Origin: Reticulitermes speratus
Taxonomy: Eukaryota; Arthropoda; Insecta; Blattodea; Rhinotermitidae
Reading direction: 5' to 3'
Assembly: GCA_021186555.1 (NCBI GenBank)
Contig: JAJKFL010000011.1
Location: 1,577,001-1,641,000 of the forward strand
Length of the DNA stretch: 64,000 bases
Every line of letters starts with the position of its first letter. The first letter of the stretch is position 1. The position numbers and the translations under genes were made by a program. The notes below the pieces were generated by a model. The model did not search any database. It was not told where the DNA came from and was given only the letters and a program-made list of their open reading frames with translations. This document shows positions 35,809-46,576 of this stretch, piece after piece.

Positions 35809-36394
35809 TACCAATGACGACAACCAAGTTCTCGGGATCGTCACAATCTACACGCAGATTTCTGTTTATCTACAAAGACCCTGCTAACAATAAATGGACC
35901 TCCGTTCTCTTACGACGTGACCATACTGGACAATGCCCACACAAAATATTCATTATGTACATTTCTAACCCTGTGCTCAGTTGATGTCTTTATCAGAATC
36001 TGCATCTGATGAAACGTTGTTTAATAACCAATCAGGCATTCTGTGGACCAGGGTTGGTACCCAGCTGTCCTGACCTTTGTTGCAGTGCTGTTCCAACATT
36101 TGCTTTTGACTGAAGAGAGCGACAGACAGTTGACTGTGGGATGAGACCGAAAGCGGCTCGTTACTGCAGCACCGCGATGTCCTTACAGTTGCTATTCTGA
36201 GCAGTGGAGCACCGCATTCACTAACAATACACTGCCTCAAGCTCCCACCTACGGTATGAATGAAGCGCGCACGCACACACATACTTGACGTCAATTGTAA
36301 GCAAATCGAACCAGAAACTGACAATGCATACGGCGACTAATAGTGTTTTAACCCGCGAGTTTTGAGGTTCTGGAGGCGTTGCTGTTGAAAATTC

Positions 36395-36610
36395 CGTTCT
36401 TCTGGGATACACGACGCTGCGTGAAGAGGTAGTCGGTTCCCGACGTTTCGAAGGAATGTAGTGCCTTATAAACGTCGAGGAACCGATTACCTACTAATGC
36501 AGCGCCTTCATCTTCCAGGTTTTAGAGTTGCGGAACTCTAGACCCTTGAAGATGAAGGCATTACGTTCCTTCCAAACGTCGACAACCGATTACGCAGTGA
36601 CGCAGCCGGC
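36395..36610 (+). repeat. Hairpin repeat P-like, copy b, with hammerhead-like core
   Basis: Contains cccgacgtttcgaaggaatg with a partly complementary stretch 40 bp on. At 36541-36584 it has TTGAAGA, stem II GAAGG...CCTTC, CAAA (expected GAAA), CGTC. The flank ttcttctgggatacacgacg matches the other P repeats. Confidence 0.45.
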
Positions 36611-36794
36611 ATCTCGATGGTTTAAGCTGTCTCCACCTTTATTTCTTCTGTAGTTTAATTTACCAAGCTGCCATATACGGCCAAATAGGAAAGTGACTGC
36701 TGAATGATGAACTGCAAAGGATTTGGTTGAAAGCGACTGTGGCCTAATAGAGGTATTATATGTACGTATTGAGAAAAGCCACGATAAACGTCAG

Positions 36795-37085
36795 GACAGC
36801 CGACCCGGACTCGAAAGAAGAACCTCCAGAATACAAGTCCAGAGCGTTACTTCTACAATACCCCGCACTCGATTACACCTCTACTGCAATGAGGGGACAC
36901 TTCCTAAACTGCGTAAGTCATGTAGGCCATGGTAAGTACAAACAGCAATTTGAAGAGATGTGGAAGGAACGTGTCGCGGCATACTTGATGGTACTGTCCT
37001 AGCAATTACCTGAAGGGACTGAGAAGAACAAAGATAACTTCATGCCCTCAGGCCGAGGTTCCAAATGGAGACATATGAAGCTGGA
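36795..37085 (+). repeat. Interspersed repeat L (fragments)
   Basis: Plus-frame text such as PEYKSRALLLQ and LPEGTEKN resembles peptides from a common insect interspersed repeat, remembered and not looked up. A short minus-strand relative lies near 38950-39015 (LPEYEAGVP). The 80-codon ORF over it (36760-37002) is not taken as a gene. Confidence 0.35.
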
Positions 37086-37465
37086 TGTTACGACGTGGTT
37101 GTCATGTACATCGACAAGTCGACACAAGAAACAAAAATTTTGTGGGCGGGGAATGTCTTGAACACTGCGCTCACGGACACTTGAAACTATGATGGAGGAC
37201 AACATTATAATGGGAGCAAGTTATGGTGATGGGATCAAACTAAAGCAGTTCAGAATCAGCTGAGGCTCGTGGCTCAGTGCAGACTGAACTGGGGGCCATT
37301 AGCACCTTACAGCAGGTTGGTTGATTCACCCAGTTACCTCAGAACTGTTCACTGAGCTGAAAGAACCCGAAACAGATTTTTCAGTACTAAAAGTCATACG
37401 AACAAAAACAGGACTAACAGTAATCAACACAGTACACACACACTGCGAGTCACAACTGTATTTTA

Positions 37466-37512
37466 TTATCCTGTAACATGTTTCGGCCTGCACGGCCATA
37501 TTCAGGGATATC
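37466..37512 (-). ncRNA. Hammerhead-like core, copy 2
   Basis: Minus read: tatcc, CTGAATA (consensus CUGANGA, one mismatch), stem II GGCC-gtgca-GGCC, GAAA, CATGTTACA, ggata. tatcc and ggata pair perfectly as stem I. It is similar to 14411-14458 and shares the flank ataataaaat. Confidence 0.35.
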
Positions 37513-37559
37513 ACTAAAATGTTGGGCGGGGAGGGACGCGGTACCCAGGTTGAAATTAC

Positions 37560-37632
37560 ATACTCAATCTCCCCCCCCCCTTTAAAAAAAACTGACACAC
37601 ACAAACATATATATATATATATATATATGGTA
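37560..37632. repeat. C-run and (AT)n microsatellite
   Basis: C10 at about 37570-37579, A7, then (at)10 or so at 37609-37628. Confidence 0.9.
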
Positions 37633-37794
37633 TACTTTACACCAGACCTGAGTACTTTATGTTCTGCATGTAAGACCGCTAAGTTATGCTGTAAATATAC
37701 ACAATTACGTATCAGTCGCACGAAATTTGGTTTAGCAGTCCCGATGGTGTACTCTGTAAACTAACAATAACTTAAGTTATGAGAGCACATTTTT

Positions 37795-38325
37795 AGGCGC
37801 GTTCGCAAAAATTGCGAAAAGCGACTATTAGCTTCGACACGTCTGTCCGTCTGTCCGCATGGAACAACTCGGCTCCCACTGGACGGATTTTCACGAAATT
37901 TGATATTTGAGTATTTTTCGAAAACATGTCCAGAAAATTAACGTTTCTTTAAAATTTTATAAGAATAACGGGTACTTTACATGAAGACGTTTGTACATTT
38001 ATGGTAGTATCTCGATGAATTCTTCTTACAATGAGAAAAGTTACAGACAAAAGTTGTAGAGAAAATCAAAACAAAAATTTTATGCTCAATAACTTTTTTC
38101 CAAAAAATCGTGCAGTTTATGAGATAATGTGGAAAAATACGGTAGATCCAGGCAGGCAACAAATGACAATATAATACGGCGCATGCGCCTTTCACGCTGG
38201 ATACCTAAAGGCTACAGACGCACACTCAAAATGTCTAATATTGCGTTCCACGAAAACAATGGCTGCACGAACGCGCCTCAATATTACGTTATATGTACAT
38301 TGCCTGTCTTGTTACTGTCGTCTTT
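37795..38325 (+). repeat. Repeat G, copy 2 (long)
   Basis: About 530 bp: ttaggcgcgttcgcaaaaat, a (tctgtccg)n-type block, actcggctcccactggacgg, atttcacgaaatttgatatt-like text, then gagataatgtggaaaaatac, then ggcgcatgcgcc. It is collinear with 61180-61715 over its whole length. No ORF. Class unknown; no terminal repeats seen. Confidence 0.85.
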
Positions 38326-39204
38326 ACTTCCATTTTTAAAGTTTATAGTTTCTATTAGGGAAGCCCATTGCGATAACTCGCGCCGGGCGCCAAAATACCA
38401 GCTACGCCACTGCTTGCGACTTCTATGTAATTGGTTACTTAATATCTTTACTCACTGTCCATTGGTACACGGTAGAAAATCCAACACTGCAACCACAGAC
38501 AGTCTTTGACACTGTGACACTTCACGGTCAGATACAATTTACAAGGTGTCTGACCGCACACAACATGTTTAGCCTTGTTCCAGTTACTGAGCTTGGCTTG
38601 GGACTCCTCTGATATACGCACAGTTTCTAACACGCTGCAGGATCAAACAGCCGCTACGCGTGTCATCACAGGGCAAAGGTAAAGTGGACAGGCATTTGGA
38701 TTTCACTGTATGAGCAACCGCCGAGATGGATTCTTACGTGAGCGGGTGCTTGGTGTTCACTAGAAACAGTTCAACACACATTTGATGTTGAACAGTTTAA
38801 CAGAGACGTGCTATTGAAAAGTGACATGTTGCGGATTGCAGGATACACTCGGCGGTAATTTCTAACATCGTTTTAGGCACATTCAGGCACTGTCTGGGAA
38901 CTACTGAGATAGTCCCCAACTATCGTCAGAAGTAATATTCAGGATTAAGACTAACAATCAACGCCGCTGGTACTCCTGCTTCGTATTCAGGAAGTCCCAC
39001 GTTCCAGCCCCTGACCGATGTCCATGATTTTACACTGCCCACGTCCTCAGTAGCATTCGATGCTCTATCGACAACGCCCACTGTTTCCCAACCTGCCTTC
39101 CGCGGAAGAACATCTAAAACAATTCGTGATTTCAGGCTTCCGCTGCGCCACTGATGAGATCTGAGCTCTTCTGGGGTATTACACAGCGTCGAATGGTAAT
39201 CCTT

Positions 39205-39250
39205 TACCGACGTTTCGGGACAACGTGTCGGTCCCATCTTCAAGGGTCAA
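39205..39250 (-). ncRNA. Hammerhead-like core in left arm of P
   Basis: Minus read: gaccc, TTGAAGA, stem II GGGAC...GTCCC (5 bp), GAAA, CGTC, GGT. ACC and GGT can form stem I and GUC would be the cleavage triplet. The first base of the box is U where C is expected. Confidence 0.35.
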
Positions 39251-39270
39251 GAAGTCGAAGAAGACTTCTT

Positions 39271-39314
39271 GACCCTTGGAAGATGGGACCGACACGTTAT
39301 CACGAAACGTCGGT
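39271..39314 (+). ncRNA. Hammerhead-like core in right arm of P (degenerate)
   Basis: Plus read: gacccTTGGAAGA, then gggaccgacacgttatcac, then GAAA, CGTC, GGT. The mirror copy of the left-arm core, with an extra base in the box and a weakened stem II. Confidence 0.25.
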
Positions 39315-39374
39315 AAAGGATTACCATTCGACGCTGCGTAATACCCCAGAAGAGCGCAGATCTCTAAAACAATT

Positions 39375-40675
39375 GTTCGTATCTGGAGGATCCCCTGCCT
39401 ATGGAAAAGTTTACGGGCTAGAAAGAGTTGATATCGGGGAGCACAACTCAATTACTGCAACATTATCGTCAAGAGAATTTAGCTGTAACTAACCGAAACA
39501 AAACAAACACGCAGTTGGTAGTACACGGAGATTGCCCCAGTAATGCCAACTGCCGGACAAAATTTCCGCGATATATCGAGCGATATTTGGAATTTTAAGC
39601 GGCACTTAAAAATGTTTATGTATTTATTCCACGATTCCTCGAGGAACCCCTACCGATATTCTGCGGCCCCCTGGTTCGGAAACACTGAACTATGCGCTTG
39701 AAGAACCGTCCGTGAAAAACACAAGCCTGGCAAAAACAGTCCAGACTCAAAGCGCGTTAAACCAACGCAACTAAAAAAAAATACACAATGCTTCGTGGGC
39801 TACACAATCAACACTTCGTAATTTTAGGAGGATGACCTACGATATCGATCAATTGCAATCAGATGAATTACTGACGTTAGTCTCGGTGTTTCGATGGCCC
39901 TTTTAAACGTCCTGTTCATAATATACTTTAGATAAGAACTGTGTCAACTACAAAATCGGAATGCGTATGGAAAACCTGTGTTAAATATAACATAAGTGAA
40001 CAGATCTACGGTGGTGTAGAAACCAGCAGAACAAAAGGAATCCAATACAGTGTATCACCGCGACCTTGACTGTACTTTATTTTTTGCTTTAATATACGTC
40101 ATATGACAAAAAATGTGAAGTTCGTATTTATCAGTATCTCCGACAAGTTTTATCTCCAGAACTACTGAACAGATTTGAATTAAATTTCACACTGGCAGTC
40201 TTATACAGAGAGGTCTTTGGCGAATTTCATCTTGGATTTATCAGTAAATGCCCACTTTAATCAAAGCTCAGATCAAAATGTATCGATTCTCCAAAAATTC
40301 GCAATATGATATATTCTATGTGCGACGCAAGTGTAAACCTCAGTAACATACATAATTCTTACCTGAAATATTGTAATTAATTACATACAGACCCAGTAAA
40401 GGATAAGCCCATATTCCGTATACACTAAACACCTTTTCACGCAAGAGCCTCAAATTTCATCACGAAATTTGTATCCGCTAAAATAACGAAACAGATAATA
40501 AATTCTCATTACGGTCTACGATTTGTATCTTAAACACTTTTCAATTGTGTAAACATTCAACAAAATATTACGAAATACAATTTTTGTGTCCACTTAGCAA
40601 CAATCGATTTTACCTGCTACAGTTTAGAGAACATTTTTTTCTAATTTCCACTGGGCAAAATATACAGTTAAAGAT
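39375..40675. other. Unassigned, with a hAT-like terminal fragment
   Basis: Around 39645-39690 the text gaggaacccctaccgatatt, then ggttcggaaacactg resembles the right end of a hAT element (inverse of CAGTGTTTCC...). No left end found. The rest is unrecognised. Confidence 0.35.
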
Positions 40676-40680
40676 TGATA

Positions 40681-40978
40681 AAGGTAAAGGTATCCCACTA
40701 CAGGGGTATACAGACCCTTAAAGTTCCAGGAGGTTGAGGTTCCCAGAATTCCTAGACAATCGGCACACGAAGGTGGTAAGGTTGTCAGCCCTACGCACAG
40801 GCCGCCTCTAACCCCTGGAGACATCCTTCGTGCTCATTTCTGTTACAGGCTGAGTCGACCATATTACGGCCGGAAGGATTAGGTCAATAAAAAGTCCCAA
40901 TGACCCGGTCTGGAATAGAAGCCGCGACCTTCCGGCTTGTAGCGCAGTGCCTCAACCAATTGCGCCACCGGGTGCCCC
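40681..40978 (-). mobile_element. SINE-B copy 4
   Basis: Reverse-complement SINE-B, head at right (gcgccaccgggtgcccc). Possible imperfect target duplication agttaaagat (about 40666) / agttaagat (about 40983). Confidence 0.88.
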
Positions 40979-41587
40979 ACAAAGTTAAGATAATGGAAGA
41001 AAATGAGCAGTAACGTATAATGTTAATGGCGTCAATGTTATTAAAAGTGGACACAACATTTATTGAAAACACACATCATATTCATTCAAACCTCAATATG
41101 ACGTCATATGTAGAAGGCAAAACACAATTCTAATAGTGGTACTGTCTGACAGAGGGTCCTGGAAGTGGTGGATGGTATTGCCACCCCCCCCCCCCCACTT
41201 GACATACCGGCGTAACCAAACTATTACAAAGTTCCGTTCCCCCCACTCTTCACCACATCCGCTTTCAAAGCTCGGTCGGATATAAAACCAAGACAGCAAC
41301 CAGTAATAAGAGCAGCAGACACCTTCAACTGTTCTCATCGGATACATTAAATTGTGTGCAATTATGTCCCGTACACGGTGTACGCCAAACAACAGAACGT
41401 GAATGTGATATTATTCTGGAACATCCTGTACTTGTTTCGGAGGTATATTCCTATAGAAGCGTTAAATCACTCAGTTTAAACATTTATTGATAACAAGTAA
41501 AAATACTCTAATTGCTTCCTTAAAACATTTACGCAATAAACATCAAGGTGAACACGGTACAGAAAGTTGCAAAGATGATAATCTAAG

Positions 41588-42116
41588 CAGGGGTCGGCAA
41601 ACATTTTTTGTAAAGGGCCAAATAGTAAATATTTTAGGCTCTGCTGGCCAAGAGGCAAACTCGAGGATATTTATGTAGTTAGGCCTACTTAAATAACAAG
41701 AAAAAAAACAAGTATTCACAAATGTATTGAACAAAATGTAACGTAATAATAATAATAATAATAATTAGACTACAATTGTTTGAAATACAGCGCTAATAAT
41801 GAGAAGAATGGAATTGCTTTTTTTGAGATAACATTTCACCAAATTGGGGTTCAAAGTCAGTACTGCCTATCATCACAATTGATTGCAAATGTACACTGGA
41901 AACGCTACCGAATTATAACCGCGTGACGTCACAGCAGAGGCCGCCAAGCATCGTGCGAATGCGAAGCTATACGAGCGCCACATACGGTTCCGTTATAGCG
42001 CGTACTTTGAAATTTTAAAGAATTCGAAAATGTAAAATCCATTCTTAGCTCGCGGGCCGTACAAAAAGAGGCGGCGGGCCGGATTTGGCCCGCGGGCCGT
42101 AGTTTGCCGACCCCTG
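41588..42116. mobile_element. hAT-type MITE, 529 bp
   Basis: Terminal inverted repeats caggggtcggcaaac and gtttgccgacccctg, 15 bp perfect, followed inside by ggccaaat/atttggcc-type complementarity. The flanks share ATCTA (imperfect 8 bp duplication). No transposase coding. It contains a (TAA)n run at about 41746-41765. Confidence 0.88.
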
Positions 42117-42250
42117 ATCTACGGAACAGAGTACAGCAGGCGTACTGCAGTCTTCCCGCTCCAGTTTCTTTATGAAACGGAAATCACGTTCAAGGCAGTC
42201 TAAGTTAAGTCGGCGAATTTATGTGACAACTATGGCGAAAGTGAGAGATG

Positions 42251-42782
42251 AAATATATGACAGCATATGCACACAGACAAATATATGACAGCATATGCAC
42301 ACAGACAAATATATGACAGCATACGCACACAGACAAATATATGACAGCATATGCACACAGACAAATATATGACAGCATACGCACACAGACAAATATATGA
42401 CAGCATATGCACACAGACAAATATATGACAGCATATGCACACAGACAAATATATGACAGCATATGCACAGACAAATATATGACAGCATATGCACACAGAC
42501 AAATATATGACAGTATATGCACACAGACAAATATATGACAGCATATGCACACAGACAAATATATGACAGCATATGCACAGACAAATATATGACAGCATAT
42601 GCACACAGACAAATATATGACAGCATATGCACACAGACAAATATATGACAGCATATGCACACAGACAAATATATGACAGCATATGCACACAGACAAATAT
42701 ATGACAGCATATGCACACAGACAAATATATGATAGCATATGCACACACACAAATATATGACAGCATATGCACACAGACAAAT
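42251..42782. repeat. 28 bp tandem array, about 19 units
   Basis: Unit agacaaatatatgacagcat, then atgcacac. A 26 bp variant lacks one 'ac' and a few units have tac or gta changes. All three minus frames are open for 177-205 codons because the unit has no stop in any frame; no gene is implied. Confidence 0.97.
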
Positions 42783-42889
42783 AACACAATAAAAACACGA
42801 ACAAGTTAGAAAATGTATGCACAGCGCGTTCGCTCCTACCTTACAGGCACTCTTTTAAGAAGTAAAAAAAGAATGCCTTGTATGCAGAC

Positions 42890-43738
42890 CATATACGTCC
42901 GTCTGTGACCTATCATCAGCGTCTGAACGGTGTCGGATTTTAATGAAACTCGGTATAGTTCTCTATGAAACGTTTTAAGGCAAGCGTCAGTTACGTGAAG
43001 AGCGGCTCACCGAGTTATAGCCTATTTTGCTGAAGGATGAAAATGAATTTATACACTATTTTCCATATTCGCTGATTGAATTTCATGAAATTAGATACAG
43101 AAGTTCCGCACGTACTGCCACTGATCATTGAGAGTTTCGTGAAAATCGGTGTGGTGAACCCAATACTTACTTATGGAAGTCAACGAAATTCTGAACGTAT
43201 TTTCTACAGCCTTCGTCCGATTTAGATAAAATTTTGTATAAGAGATGTCCACAACAATTTAATGAGTGACTGCAAATTTCGTGAAAGTCGGGGCAATGAA
43301 AGCCATTCTTCACTTATGGACGAAAATTAATTTCTATCCATATGTTCCACGCTTGATGTCCGATTTTGGTCAAATTCAGTATAAGAGATCAGCACACAAA
43401 ACGGGGTTCAGTATTTGTGAGTTCCGTGAAAATTGGTGTAGGGGAGGCTGTACGTCTTAAGGAAGTAAATTAAATTACACTTACGTGTGTACCGTAAGAG
43501 CAAATGACATTCAGAATGTAAAGAAAGCCTCGGTAAATTCCGTGCACTACGTCACGCAGTACATAATTCCCCTATACTTGCCCACCGACAAACACTGTCA
43601 AGTTACGCACGATAAGCGTGTAAAAACGCATGTAACATCTTCACGCAAAGTTGTCGTCGCTTTTACCAAACTCTGACCAGAACTGGAATGTGCCCATAAT
43701 TTTCAGTTAAACTCTCCGATACAAAATTTCATGAAACT
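42890..43738 (+). repeat. Degenerate tandem family related to repeat G, about 150 bp period
   Basis: Recurring phrases about 150 bp apart: gtcggattttaatgaaactc, gaatttcatgaaattagata, gatttagataaaattttgta and gattttggtcaaattcagta, each followed by a gtgaaaatcggtgt-like phrase. Resembles the 'cggatttccatgaaatttga' core of repeat G. Strongly diverged. Confidence 0.5.
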
Positions 43739-43975
43739 CCGTTTAGCAGTTTTTAGGCGAGTTCCCACAATCGCGAAAAGCGTCAAGTCCGTCTGTCCGC
43801 ATGTATCTCGTAACAACGCGGCTCCCACTGGACGGATTTCCATGAAATTTGATACTGGGGACTTTCATGAAAATCTGTCGATGATTTTCAAGTGTGGTTA
43901 TAATAGAGAAACACTATCGGACAGTTTACATGAAGACCTAAGAAATTTTTACTCTTGTTTCCGGCGACATTAAAT
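43739..43975 (+). repeat. Repeat G, copy 3
   Basis: ttaggcgagttcccacaatc, then gaaaagcgtcaagtccgtct, then gcggctcccactggacggat, then catgaaatttgatactgggg. The 3' half is diverged. Confidence 0.75.
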
Positions 43976-44849
43976 TGCCTTTAAGCCCTCTCGTCGACTG
44001 AAATGTTACGACATCCAACGAGGTATAAACATTACTGGAACACGCCAGAATGTTACGGTACACATACACTGCCTATCTTGTTGAGTTGTGTACACAGACA
44101 GACAGACAGACGAAGGTGTTTTAATAAGCGAGTAGCAAGGATGCATATGAGCCTAATAATTAGTGGGCAGTGCTATACCTAAGACGTCACACGCAAGAAA
44201 TGGTCGTCATCAGGTACGCACATCGATATCACACTCGAAGACGGGTCAAGTAATGACCAAAACGCAATGCTCTCTGTGGCAAATATGGCGACTGGACTAT
44301 GCCTAACACATTACAAAGACGACTGTTCATATCGACTGCAATACACACATTACACGAGAATAGGTCGAAACTTGTGGAGTCTAACACATTACAGGGGGGA
44401 GAAAAGCTTCAGTGTTTAGATCGAAATCGTTACAACAAACAGTCGATATGCGACACAACAAATTACACAAGAAACTGACCAATTTTTACTGATCGTGTTA
44501 ACATAAGAAACTGTGCAGTGCTCACTACACCTCAAAGAGCTACAGCTGCTCCAAACCTAATACGTCACATTCCTCTCCATAAATTACAATTACACATACC
44601 TACACATACCTACACATACCTACACGTATCATGCCTCATGTGCGCCCAGACGTCTGACGTGCTCAATAAAGCCAACAAATACACAGCCCATTAAGTTTGT
44701 TTCCTTTTGCAATCTTCCCAAAGCGTGTTTAATCAACCCTCCTTTAGCTTTCTCGCCCTTATGCAACCACAACTTTTTATTATCATTTAATTAGTGTGAC
44801 GATATGTCTTGTGTGTTGGCACTCCTGATTAAATTACAGCAGTACTCAC
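43976..44849. other. Unassigned intron sequence before the gro donor
   Basis: A (cagacaga)n stretch at about 44093-44112 and a triplicated tacacataccta motif at about 44591-44625. The last bases are the gro donor GTGAGT in minus sense. Confidence 0.6.
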
Positions 44850-44913
44850 CATGACGTAGTGACGCTGCATCTCAGTCTTCTCGCTAGCAAGTTTCTCACA
44901 CTCCAGCTTCAGC
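44850..44913 (-). CDS. gro: groucho/TLE co-repressor, Q-domain exon (internal)
   Basis: Internal coding exon of 64 bp on the minus strand. The sense sequence has acceptor ttgtttcag, then one base completing a split codon, then 21 codons beginning LKLECEKL and ending MQRHYVM, then donor GTGAGT at 44849-44844. The peptide is the near-invariant early Q-domain segment of Groucho/TLE, which follows FQFLQAQYHS in known members (about residues 43-63 of vertebrate TLE1, from memory). The Q domain is a helical coiled-coil region that tetramerizes the co-repressor and binds TCF/LEF-type partners in the nucleus. The exon starts with the third base of the preceding codon and ends in phase 0, matching the phase-0 start of the next exon at 20926. 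From memory, a 64 bp exon followed by a 45 bp exon is also the vertebrate TLE arrangement. The preceding exon should lie beyond 64000; I did not find it. The family assignment is very sure. Confidence 0.95.
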
Positions 44914-45258
44914 CTGAAACAAGTGATCAAGTCATGAATCTAGGGAGCCTTGCCTTGCGGTTACACCTATATCTACACTACACCATCGCCTGACCGCACC
45001 AGCCTGCTCAATTTCCAGCACACGAGTTACATACAACCGGAACGGGTACGACCGAACGTACAAAACCCTCAACACTTCGCGTATACAGAGTCCCCAGACA
45101 GTTAAATCACAAGACAGGAAATGCACGTACATATAACGTAACACAGTGGCGCGTTCGGATCCTTGCACGTATTTCTGTCTCCATTATCCGTCATGTGAAA
45201 TGCATCTCAAAGTGTCAGGGAGAAAGCAATGTATGTTAAATATTACTAATCTTATACA

Positions 45259-45512
45259 CCAGTGGCCGTGCGGTCGAAGGCGTGGGTCTGCGGCCGCTCG
45301 CTTACTGGGATTGTGGGTTCGAATCCCACCGGGGGAATGTCTGTCTCTTGTGAGAGTTGTGTGATGTCAGGTAGAGGTCTCTGCGACGGGCTGGTCACTC
45401 GTCCAGAGGAGTCCTACCGACTGTGGTGTGTCTAATGTGTGTGATCGTGAAGCTTCGAAAAACGAGGCGGCCTAGGCCCCCAAGGGGCTGTCGAGCCATT
45501 GGAAAAAAAAAA
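45259..45512 (+). mobile_element. SINE-J, tRNA-Ser/Leu-like head, poly-A tail, 11 bp TSD
   Basis: Box A-like tggccgtgcggtcgaaggcg and box B tgggttcgaatcccac, body of about 200 bp, A12 tail. Flanked by aatcttataca at 45248-45258 and 45513-45523. The long variable-arm spacing suits a class II tRNA origin. Confidence 0.9.
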
Positions 45513-45671
45513 AATCTTATACAGCTTTGTCTTAATGTTTACGTTTGTCATCCCGTTGTGTTAGATTTATAATAATCTTCATATTGTTACTTTCTGTGTA
45601 CTGTCGATAACCAAGTCACAACACTCAAACAATATAACGCACAATGTTATTCCTTAAATATTTATATTATA

Positions 45672-46203
45672 TTGTAACTAACTAACTAACTAACTCCATG
45701 GAGCAGAGTCCTTCTTGAGAAGCTAGCAGGTCGTCAACTAGTCAAGAAATTCCCCGCGTTTTACGGAACCCGAAGGTTCATTACCGCACTCACAACAGCC
45801 CGCCACCTGTCCCTATCCCGAGCCATATCAACCCAGTCCATGCCCCCCATCCCACTTCTTGAAGATCCATTTTAATATTATCCTCCCATCTACGTCTGGG
45901 TCTTCCAAGTGGTCTCCTTCCCTCAGGTCTCCCCACCAAAACCCTGTATGCACCTCTCCCCTCACCCATACGTGCTACATGCCCCGCCCACCTCATTCTT
46001 CTCGATTTGATCACCCGAACAATATTTGGTGACGAGTACAGATCATTAAGTTCCTCGTTATGTAGTGCTCTCCAATCCCGTTACCTCGTCCCTCTTAGAA
46101 CCAAATATCCCCCTCAGCACCCTATTCTCGAACACCCTCAGCCTATGTTCCTCCCTCAGTGTAAGAGACCAAGTTTCACACCCATACAAAACAACAGGCA
46201 TAT
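45672..46203 (-). mobile_element. LINE-E, longest 3' end in window
   Basis: Minus-strand peptide order: [38 protein letters not shown], a frame change, [70 protein letters not shown] 3' UTR of about 150 bp follows and a (TTAG)n tail at 45672-45697. This is the segment 3' of the RT catalytic domain in a non-LTR retrotransposon; the palm and endonuclease are missing (5' truncation). At least one frame break. Confidence 0.9.
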
Positions 46204-46576
46204 TATATTACATTACATTATATTATACCGTGTCAACTTTCGTTAAGTGCGTAAGCTGCCCCGGAGATGCTGTATATCAATATTCCATTCACTCATGTAG
46301 ACAACTACTCTACAAAGAACTGTCTACGCTTTACTATTTGACTCTTTTGCACTATACATAAGATGTTAATTATGTGTACAAAGTATCTAATTAAGTTTTA
46401 TGCAACATAATTCGTATTTTTTCACCGATGATCATCTCTTGTGGATTGAAACACGTAGGAATACTCAGTGTTATAATATAAGTATCTATGGAAAAACCAT
46501 TATGTGTTTTGTTGGTTGGCTGTTGTGAATTATTTATAATAAGAGAAATAATATGCCGTCAATAAAACTAGCATAT

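Larger units (their letters stand above)
39125..39362. mobile_element. Foldback element P with 12 bp TSD
   Basis: Near-perfect inverted repeat: the left arm from about 39157 (agatctgagctcttctgggg) to 39247 is mirrored by the right arm ending ccccagaagagcgcagatct, meeting near 39249-39263. Flanked by the direct repeat tctaaaacaatt at 39113-39124 and 39363-39374. Each arm carries a hammerhead-like core pointing the other way. Arm identity is high, so it is young or maintained. Confidence 0.8.
20927..44849 (-). other. gro: Complete groucho intron, 23.9 kb, repeat-filled
   Basis: Bounded by donor GTGAGT (44849 downward) and acceptor ttgcttgcag (ending at 20927). It holds six tandem arrays (28-30, 83/84, 53, 4, 37 and 28 bp units), SINEs A, B, C and D, a hAT MITE, a Harbinger-like TIR element, a foldback element and copies of repeat G. 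Stretches in which I recognise nothing further: 21681-22379, 23638-24948 (poly-A at about 24718-24733), 27516-28020, 28226-28577, 32367-32683, 33161-33310, 34231-35024, 37086-37465, 38326-38949 and 40979-41587. No other exon-like ORF was recognised. Confidence 0.9.

Noticed and set aside
35977-36324. 115-codon minus ORF ending LVHRMPDWLLNNVSSDADSDKDIN
   Set aside because: The end looks protein-like, but I could not tie it to a family and nothing nearby continues it. Left unannotated.
36760-37002. 80-codon plus ORF with PEYKSRALLLQYPA
   Set aside because: Resembles peptides from a dispersed insect repeat; not a host gene.
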